Assembly (NCBI GenBank): GCA_025766275.1
Contig: JAFKAC010000003.1
Span: forward strand, 1,116,001-1,180,000
DNA: 64,000 nt
Direction: 5' to 3'
Source: Lactarius indigo
Lineage: Eukaryota > Basidiomycota > Agaricomycetes > Russulales > Russulaceae
In this document: one piece after another, positions 56,502 to 64,000 of the stretch
Position numbering within the stretch: the first letter of the stretch is position 1
Layout of the letters: every line of letters starts with the position of its first letter
Position numbers and translations under genes: made by a program
The notes under the pieces: model-generated
Databases searched by the model: none
The model's input: the letters and a program-made list of their open reading frames with translations, nothing else
What the model was told of the DNA's origin: nothing

Positions 56502-57870
56502 ATGCCTTCCGCTCTCTCTCATTATGAGTCCTTTTTAATCAGGAACGTATCCACAATATCCTCGCTCGAATCGACGCTTCGTGGCGTCACTTGGCTGCTT
56601 CCAGGTCGCTTTAAGGATGCCGAGCTCGTCTCTGAAGCCAGTTTGTCTACTCCTCTATCTCCGCATTGTTCACCGGTTGACCCTGTCTCCCACAGTGTCT
56701 GCGTCTCTCAATGCCCTGAGCATGTACCACGACACCTTACTCGCCAGGGCCATTGAGAGCGAACCAAAATATAAACCTCTTCTTCCCCCCAGCTTCCACT
56801 CACGATTCACTCGTGCGTGGGCAGAAAACTATGCTCGTTACAAATGGGCGGCAAGAGCGCTTGAGCTTATCCGCTTTGTGGAGCTTCTCTTGGAAATGGG
56901 TCTTCAGAGAAAGGTCGCTGCAAAGAGCCGCTGGAGGGCAATCGCGGCGCTAGAGGCACTCAAGTGAGCCTAGTTCGTGTGCTAGTTTCTTTGATGCTCA
57001 CATCTCGTATCCCACGCAGGGTCGTGCTCAAGTTTACCCTTTTGCGCATCACACGTCGACCGTTAATGTCCCCACCGATCCCTGAGCGTGATATCGAACC
57101 TGAGAACTTGCCTCCCCCTTCCGCTCACTCATCACCAACTCTCGCACCTTCCTCATTAGGCTCGTCACCCCCAGATACCCCCGAACACCTACGCAATAAT
57201 CACGAACCTTTGCCACCTCACCCACTCCTCACCGCACCGCCTCCTACCAACAGGACCTCCATGGTCGAAGACTTTCTCCTGTCCAAGGCATTGACAACAT
57301 CATCTGTAAAGAACCCCACGTCGCTCGTCAAACCTCTGCTAGCCCCACGAGAGTGGATTTCAGAGGGCATCTATATCTTGCGACCACTCATTTACGGTTA
57401 GATTCCTTGTTTCATTGTCTCCTTCGATTATTTGACGTCTTACAAGTGCTCCTCCTCTCGTCCGATCGAGAGCGTAAATCGGGCAGGCCTCTCATGATAT
57501 CTCTTGCCCTCGAGCTCCTATCGCGCAATCTGCGCCGCACACCTTCAAACTCGTCCGCTCTTGAGCGCCAGGAGTACGCTCGGAGGGACCGCGATCTTTT
57601 CTGGTATCTCTTCCGCGGCTCTATTTGGGAGAGTTGGACGCGGTATGATGTTTCGTTGTCGTCTTCGCGACTTTATGATCCTGAAGTTCGCTTTCGTAGC
57701 CCCAAGTTGGAATCTCTTGCCGACACCAGTGCGCAGTGGCCGGTGTTGAACATTCTAGGCCCCTTCTTACGCGACTGGATGCCACTCGTCGACGAGTATT
57801 ACTATTGTGAGCAAGAGTTGCTTTATCCTTCGCATCTGACTTATCTACTGCTGCAGATACATCTACCTAG
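56502..57870 (+). CDS. PEX16: peroxisomal membrane protein Pex16
   Basis: Peroxin needed for membrane-protein delivery to peroxisomes. Exons 56502-56640, 56696-56963, 57020-57396, 57447-57806 and 57857-57870 sum to 1158 nt, 385 aa. Family landmarks are HYESFLIRNVSTISSLEST and WLLPGRFKDAELVSEA at the N-terminus, then LNALSMYHDTLLARA, WAENYARYKWAARALELI, WISEGIYILRPLIYG and, near the end, ARRDRDLFWYLFRGSIWE and DEYYYYTST. The middle insert (residues about 160-225) is Pro-rich and variable. The last exon is only 14 nt but completes the expected Tyr-rich end. The start was chosen at the ATG eight codons before YESFL. Confidence 0.92.
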
Positions 57871-58367
57871 TCTTGTGTCATCTACTATGGCCACTGGGAT
57901 GCCGAATCGTGCAATATACATATACCGTGGTTGTCCGGACCCCGCTTGTATTTTGACTATGCGTCGGTTTCCATCCCCGACTACAGCACCACACCAGCGA
58001 TGCACTTATTATGTATTTATTTGCATCGGTAAGCTATTGTAAGTTGAGGGCGGAGAGTGAGGAGATAACTGTTGGTCTCTTCTCGGACCAGCGCATGTCC
58101 CAGTAAGCTTTGAGTAATAACACACTTTCGTCACGGACCTGTATATATGTTTACCCCTTTCACTACATTCGGGCTGTCTCGTACTTGCTACTTGCTTTCC
58201 CCCACCCCCGCATTGTCTAGCAATAAGTAGCATATATATTATGTAATATTACCGGAGAGGGCGGGTTGACCAATTTTAGACATTACATAAGGGTGTTCTA
58301 GTTTCCCAACGCCCTTTGTAAAAGTTTGCTTTTGACACCGATCTCTTTTCATTCGCTTTTCTTCGGA

Positions 58368-60680
58368 ATGTCTGAAAACGGTGCCACAACAAATATTGAC
58401 CAGCGATCGTACGCATTTTTTTCTCCTTTCCCGTGCTCATCTCTGAAGCATAATAGTGTTCGCTCCAGGGATCACTCCTCTGACACCATGCGGACCCGCA
58501 GGTCCCATCGGTCACCTTCTAGGGAAAAAGATCCGCCAAGAAAAGCGCCGCGAAAAGGGATCTGACGACAAGGAGAAGGTCGAGTCGTAGTCGTGACAGG
58601 CGCGACAGGCGCAGCCGCTCGCGCGACAAGTCTCGCAGGGATCCAGAGAGGGAACGAGATAAGGATAGGGAGCGAAAGCACCGTGATCACGAATCCCGAC
58701 ACAGTCACCGTGACAGAGATAGGGATTACGAAAGAGACCGTCGTCGGCGCAGGCGTGATGAAGACGGAGATGATACTTTGTTGGAGGACCGTCACAAGAG
58801 GAAGCGTGGCGAGGAAAGTGCAGACGATGCCTCTTCTCACCCCCCTCCTCGGGACAGCCCACGCAGGAGTCCTGAGAGAGCTCATTCCCGAGATCGTTAT
58901 GGTGATAGACGTTCCAGGCATTCTCGCGATCCCCGAGATGAATTCGACGACTTGCCCAGATACGGCAGGGATCGTGGGTCACGCCGTGACGAGCGCCGCT
59001 CCCGTCATGAGGATGATTCCCATCGGCGCAAGTCGCCCCCGCCCCCGTTGACGTACGTCTTCGTCTTCTTTCTCCGTGTGGTATCCCAAGAGTCCGCTAA
59101 TGATTGGTTCATATGTCAGGCGGAAGTCTCCTACCTATGAGCCCCCCCCAGATGATCCGATGAATGATGAACCCAGAGAGGATGACTCGGAAGCTCGGTC
59201 GGTATTTGTGTCTCAACTCGCTGCGCGTCTCACGGCTCGTGATCTGGGGTACTTCTTTGAGGACAAATTGGGCGAGAACACCGTTCTTGATGCCCGAATT
59301 GTCACAGACAGGTTATCGAGGCGTTCCAAAGGGTCAGTTTCCTTTGATTTGGCGTGTCCGCTACGGTAACCGACAATGTTTGATGCAGAATCGGCTATGT
59401 GGAGTTCCGGTCAATCGACCTTGTCGATAAAGCCCTTTCCCTTAGTGGCACAGTCGTGATGGGTTTGCCAATCATGGTCCAGCTAACCGAGGCCGAGAGG
59501 AATAGGCTCCACCCAGGGGACGGGTACGTTTCCTGCTTAGCTGAGGCGCAAATTGTTCTTATCAGTGTTTGCGCAGCAACTTGAACCTTCCTCCTGGTGT
59601 CACTGCTCCGCATGGAGGGGCCATGCAGTATGTAGCCCCGTTTGAACTCATCGCCTTGAACCTAATCATCGCTACTATCTAGACTTTATGTTGGCTCACT
59701 CCACTTCAACCTCTCGGAGGGTGACATCAAGCAAGTTTTCGAGCCTTTCGGAGAATTGGAGTTTGTGGACCTTCACAAAGATCCTGTGACTGGGCGAAGC
59801 AAAGGTTATGCCTTCGTGCAGTACGTACCTTGTTCTGCGATTCTTTTTTTACTTTCCTACATTATCTTTACCCAGATATAAGAGATCAGAAGATGCAAGA
59901 ATGGCGTTGGAGCAGATGGATGGGTTCGAGCTCGCCGGTCGGACGGTAATAAGCGCCAACGGTTGCTAATTTTTCCGCTGACATTGTTCTTTGTTAGCTT
60001 CGCGTCAACACTGTCCATGAGAAGGGAACCACCAAGTATACTTCTCAGGATTCGCTAGATGAAGCGGGCGGTAAATACGTCACTCTCGTCATAGACCCAG
60101 AATACTAATACTAATTATTTTTTTTACTCAGGCGGTAATCTGAATGCAGCATCTCGCCAAGCACTGATGCAGAAACTTGCTAGGATCGAACCTACCTCCA
60201 AGCTTGAGCCTGTGTCAGTAATACTTCTGTCTAAAAGCCCATCATAACTGATCGGTATGACTTGGGCAGGTCGAGGCCCAACATTCAGGCAATGGAGTCT
60301 CGTTGTGTCTTGCTCAAAAATATGTTTACTCCTGAGGAGTATGTGATGTCATTACACGTAAATATCGGTCTTATCGCTCATGATTTGACAGGGAGACAGA
60401 TGCCGATTGGGACAAGGAACTCGCTGAAGATGTTAAGGGCGAGTGCGAAGGAAAATATGGCTCTGTTGAACGTATCAAAGTCGAAAAGGAATCACAGGTA
60501 AATCGTGAGGTATTCGTGCGAAGTTTGGTTACTGAAATGGATCAGGGGGAGATCTACGTGAAATTCAGCATCGTCGATGCCGCCAGAAAGGCCGTACAAG
60601 GTCTAAATGGACGTTGGTTCGGCGGCAGACAAGTCTCGGCGGCGTTCATCTCCGACGCTATCATGCAGGCCCACCAGTGA
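58368..60680 (+). CDS. RS-rich RNA-binding splicing factor, RBM39/Rsd1 type
   Basis: Pre-mRNA splicing factor related to human RBM39 and S. pombe Rsd1. Exon 1 is 58368-58408 and exon 2 starts at 58457. An Arg/Ser/Asp/Glu-rich domain (58.5-59.1 kb) precedes three RNA-recognition motifs. RRM1: VFVSQLAARLTARDL with IGYVEFRS. RRM2: LYVGSLHFNLSEGDIKQVF with KGYAFVQY. RRM3 is of U2AF-homology type: CVLLKNMFTPEE, GEIYVKFS and GRWFGGRQVSAAF, ending AIMQAHQ at 60680. The frame of exon 2 (VRSRDHSSDTMRTRRS) runs into TGA at 58563-58565, while the RS repeats that follow are in another frame, so one base appears to be missing near 58540-58562. Downstream exons are consistent. Confidence 0.88.
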
Positions 60681-61213
60681 ACAACCAAGTTTTTTCTAGT
60701 CGCTAGGTCTCAAGTACCGCTTCTTTTTACTGATTCACTGGGACGTAATAAACAGAAACCCAAACAACGAAATAGGCTTAGAACTATGTTTCCATACTGA
60801 TCATTCTCCACCTTTCTTTTTCTTCTGTGCAGGTGTATGCCTTGAGCCTCCTAGCTCATTAAACGGACACATGCACAGAGGCAGGTCATAATGCACTCTT
60901 TTTAACATATCGATGCGCTTGATTCTTGTCAAAAGTAGATCGCGGCAACTGTGCAGTTCTGCAAACTGTTATAGTTCTTTGACTGACACTGCTTGAATTT
61001 TCGCCATATCAGCAGACAACATCCTGCATTGTCCAGTGTGTCATATCAAGTGATATCGAGACTACGGCTTTATGCCACTTTACTTGCTAAGATTAATACA
61101 CTATGCTGCCTCCGCTAGCTCATTTCCTGCCCACATACTGATCAGGATTGACGGAACGTCACATGTTGCAGTTCAGATCACTCGCGATCTCTGCCGAATG
61201 CACTTGGTGCTTG
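60681..61213. other. convergent 3' intergenic region
   Basis: Between the 3' ends of the splicing factor and the hydrolase. No gene is recognised; the 74-codon frame at 61072-61296 is antisense to the last hydrolase exon. Confidence 0.5.
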
Positions 61214-62481
61214 TTACATTGTTCCAAATGCCTGAGCAAGAGCTGCTGCTGCGTCCGAGACCAATTGCTTTCCGATGCGCAACACACTTTGCGTAGTTGT
61301 AAGCTCGGATATCACCTATAAACCGCAACAACTTACCCTAAACATAGAATAACAAGGGTGTTGAGCGCACGTGGCTGTATCACACGCAGAGTGGTACGTA
61401 CCGTCCATAGCCATAATCGGATGTGGTGCCGCCCTGTAGGTCTTGATTTCGGCGGGAACGCCAGCCTTCAATAATTTCTTCCCATACGATATCCCCTCAT
61501 CGCGAAGTATGTCCAACTCCATCACCGCGATCCAAGCACGTGGCACCCTGCGGAACATCTCGTCCTGTGCGAGTAATGGCGAAGCATCCCAACGTGCCCA
61601 TGTTGACTCCTGAGGAAGGTATTGTCTGCGGAACCAGAGCATTCTCGCAGGCGATAGCCAGGGTGTGTGCCTATTTTCGCGCCAGGACGCATGCGGAACA
61701 CCTGAGGCCGAGGCCGTATTGTCTGTTACAGGAACTATTAACAGCTGGAAAATCAGCGGAATAGGTGGGTATAGCTGCGCTGCTTTGTGTGTGAGCACTG
61801 CAGCCAGATTGCCTCCGCTGCGTATCCCTGCTGTCAGCGTCTGCAAGTATTTCTTTACCAGGCACAACTTGCCTGGATGCACCGCCGACAGCGATACGCT
61901 TTGTGTCGGTACCCAACGTGGACGCCCCTTGTACCCAGACCCATTGCAGTGCCTCAATAGCATCCTCAACAGCTTCTGGATATGGATTTTCTGGTGCGAG
62001 CCTGTAATCTACCGAGACGACCACGCATTCGGCACCTGAAGGGTTTATTAGTATTGACGAACTATTGGAAATAATAGCGGCATCCCTTACCCTTGCACAT
62101 ATTCGTGCAGAAAGCATTTTCTGAATTGATGTTACCGAGCGTCCACCCACCTAGGGTGAGCAATATAAGATCAATTCGTACCGCCAGAAGGACGTAAAGA
62201 ACAACTCGCCGCCATGAAAGAATATAAACACGGGCCATCCTCTCTGGGGCCTAGGACCTTCGGGAGTGAATACGCGGACCTTGCATCTGCTGAGTTGATG
62301 GTCTTCCACCCTCCCAACCGGAAGGGGTGCCGAAGAGCCAGGGACGTGAGGCATGTTAGCGGATTGCGGGGTCCCAGGGTAATTCGTGTACCTGGGGGAG
62401 ATTGACTATGTGTTCGTTGTGAAAAGCAGCATACTCGGGGTCAAGACGAAGAATGATAGAGGGGTGCAGGGTATTTGACAT
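61214..62481 (-). CDS. alpha/beta hydrolase (HSL-like esterase), with an apparent 1-nt frame break
   Basis: Esterase/lipase of the alpha/beta-hydrolase-3 family. Exons 62481-62210, 62150-62091, 62035-61873, 61817-61398 and 61286-61214. Motifs: [10 protein letters not shown], the oxyanion HGGGW assembled across intron 1, [19 protein letters not shown], nucleophile elbow GGASSGGNLAA, catalytic Asp region [10 protein letters not shown] and His region PHPIMAMDG, ending [19 protein letters not shown]. In exon 1 the frame breaks after WDPAIR: TAA at 62358-62356 follows, and the conserved continuation ([12 protein letters not shown]) needs one base removed. Corrected total is 987 nt, 328 aa. Introns 1 and 3 begin with GC. 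The gene is divergent from the D-serine dehydratase-like gene. Confidence 0.87.
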
Positions 62482-62762
62482 CGCTATCGTGGAACTGAGG
62501 GGCGACCGAGGCGGAAAGGCGGTTCAAATAAGTTCAGAGCGAGGGGGGGCGGGCCTGTTCGCAGCGAGCGCGGGCCGACGGGGAAGTGTTCCGACAGTGC
62601 CGTCCCGAGCCCCGATAAGAGTCATCTGGACAAGATCTAGGACAAGGTCGGACCGAACTGCTCAGGAACAGGAAAGAGAAAAGAGAAAAGAAAAGGACAA
62701 GATGATTCTAATAAGAAGGTTGATTCAAGGCAATCGTGTGGTTGTGTAACGCCCCCTCGAAT
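62482..62762. promoter_or_regulatory. divergent promoter region of the hydrolase and D-serine dehydratase-like genes
   Basis: 281 bp separate the two start codons. A purine-rich patch (GAAAAGAGAAAAG near 62671-62693) could be a pyrimidine leader read from the hydrolase strand. Sharing suggests possible co-regulation, but no motif proves it. Confidence 0.4.
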
Positions 62763-64000
62763 ATGTCGACGCCCCCATCACAGACCAGAACGCCCTTCCA
62801 TTTGGTCAGCCGTTCACAAAGGTCGGCCCTGGTCGCCGAATTCGCTGGGAAACATCTGCGGGAGCTGAGGACCCCCGCGCTTGTGATAGACCGCGCCACC
62901 TTCGCGAAGAATTGCGCCATGATGCACGCTAACGCAGCGGGGTACGGAGCAGAATTCAGAGCTCACCTCAAGACGCACAAGGTAAAACAACTCTCCCGGG
63001 TGCGTTTGGGCGTAAATCATAATCACGTCGCTTGCAGACTGCCGAGGGAACGAGGCTCCAACTTGTATCCAATTCGGCCACAAGCCATGCCGTTGTGGTG
63101 TCAACGGTGATGGAAGCTTGGGAAGTGGTAAATTCTGGACTCGTCGCCGAGGGCGTAGTAAAAGACGTGCGCGATGATAATAAAAATCCAGTGCCTGACC
63201 TAATGACAGGACAGATCTTATACGGGCTACCCGTAGCAGTCAATAAGGTTGCTGACCTGTCGGATCTATGGGACGAAGCGGCGAAGTACGGGGCAATTGT
63301 TCGTCTCCTAGTGGATCACCCGAGACAGATAGAGGCGTTAAACGGCTTCGAAAACACGAGACTTATTAAGAGGCAGTGGTCCGTGTTTATGAAAATAGAT
63401 GGGGAACAAAAGTGAGTGGATTGTTTGATTACCGTTACAAGATAAGGAGGGATATCACTGCGGTCTATACAGGCGAGCAGGGGTTGCGCCGGGCTCCGCA
63501 GCCTTTGAAACCTTGTTGGAAACCATTCAGGGGACCTCGACGATTTCCCTCTATGGCTTCTACTGCCACGCCGGAGATTCGTACGGGTCAACGTCACCGT
63601 CTCAGGCATCATCATTCCTCTCTGCAGAAGTTGAAATTGTCAATCAAGCTGCAAAGATGGCCTCAGATCGGATACTCGGTTGGTCCGGCGGCAGAGTCGA
63701 GCGCCCTCAGTTTGTGTTGTCCATTGGGTCGACTCCAACGGCACATAGCGCATCTGCTGAGACGAGAGCACAGCTGCAGTCGGTGCTTTACGGCACGTTG
63801 GAACTCCATGCAGGTAAACGTGCCGTCACTGATAGCCTGAGGGGACGAAAAACGTTGACGCGCCTTTGCCATTAGGCAATTACGCTATGTTGGACTTGCA
63901 ACAGCTGAACACGGGGCTCATTGACCGCGAGAGCATAGCTCAGAGAGTACTCGCAACCGTCATCTCGTACTATCCAGGACGCGGAGTGGACGGCACCGAT
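62763..64000 (+). CDS. D-serine dehydratase-like protein (DSD1 family), cut by the window end
   Basis: PLP-dependent enzyme of the eukaryotic D-serine dehydratase family, which converts D-serine to pyruvate and ammonia and has an alanine-racemase-like N-terminal barrel. Exons 62763-62981, 63038-63166, 63215-63411, 63473-63813 and 63876 to beyond 64000, all in frame (about 337 residues seen). The N-terminus shows LRTPALVIDRATFAKNCAMM and the PLP lysine in AHLKTHKTAEG (residues about 67-77). Then come ILYGLPVAVNKVADL, VFMKIDG-KRAGVAPG and GFYCHAGDSYGS. The exon junction at 63813/63876 gives HAGNYAMLDLQQL. The C-terminal zinc-binding His/Cys pair lies outside the window. Activity on D-threonine is also possible. 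Confidence 0.9.

Overview
This window is nuclear DNA from a filamentous fungus, almost certainly a basidiomycete of the Agaricomycotina. Nearly every gene is cut by many introns of about 45-65 nt. The products fit: a polyporopepsin-type aspartic protease, secreted RNase T2, a Blm10/PA200 proteasome activator, an Msc7-type aldehyde dehydrogenase, Aim18, Mdj1 and Pex16. A finer placement (perhaps Cantharellales or a relative) is a guess. I saw no tRNA, rRNA, CRISPR array or autonomous transposon. Gene models were assembled by hand from splice sites, reading frame and family knowledge. Where all exons were summed, the total is divisible by three unless stated.

Layout. 1-2.7 kb: gene-poor, with a 29-bp inverted repeat. 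2.7-4.2 kb: D-amino-acid oxidase (+). 5.9-7.4 kb: secreted aspartic protease (+). 7.9-9.5 kb: RING-H2 ubiquitin ligase (-), divergent from a membrane-anchored aldehyde dehydrogenase (+, 10.0-12.5 kb) that contains a 5-nt microexon. 12.8-17.3 kb: a tandem duplication carrying two intact RNase T2 genes (+). 17.8-18.8 kb: Aim18-like mitochondrial protein (-), divergent from the large BLM10 gene (+, 19.0-27.0 kb). 29.6-32.3 kb: tandem CCCH zinc-finger mRNA-decay factor (+). 33.1-34.6 kb: choline kinase (-). 37.4-40.0 kb: DHA2-family MFS transporter (-). 40.9-42.7 kb: mitochondrial DnaJ (-). 43.3-45.4 kb: SET-domain protein (-), divergent from casein kinase 2 alpha (+). 49.2-50.0 kb: Ser/Pro-rich protein (+). 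50.3-52.8 kb: CorA-type metal transporter (+). 53.0-53.9 kb: EXPERA/TMEM97-like membrane protein (-). 54.3-56.0 kb: coiled-coil protein (-). 56.5-57.9 kb: Pex16 (+). 58.4-60.7 kb: RBM39/Rsd1-like splicing factor (+). 61.2-62.5 kb: alpha/beta hydrolase (-), divergent from a D-serine dehydratase-like gene (+) cut off by the window end.

Most genes are unrelated housekeeping functions; I see no biosynthetic cluster, mating locus or defence island. Two D-amino-acid catabolic enzymes bracket the window but lie about 60 kb apart. The most informative signals are structural: 5-, 10- and 17-nt microexons, four GC-AG introns, a recent RNase T2 duplication with uneven divergence, and several single-base frame breaks in otherwise well-conserved genes between 45 and 63 kb. 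Those breaks look more like residual sequencing indels than decay.
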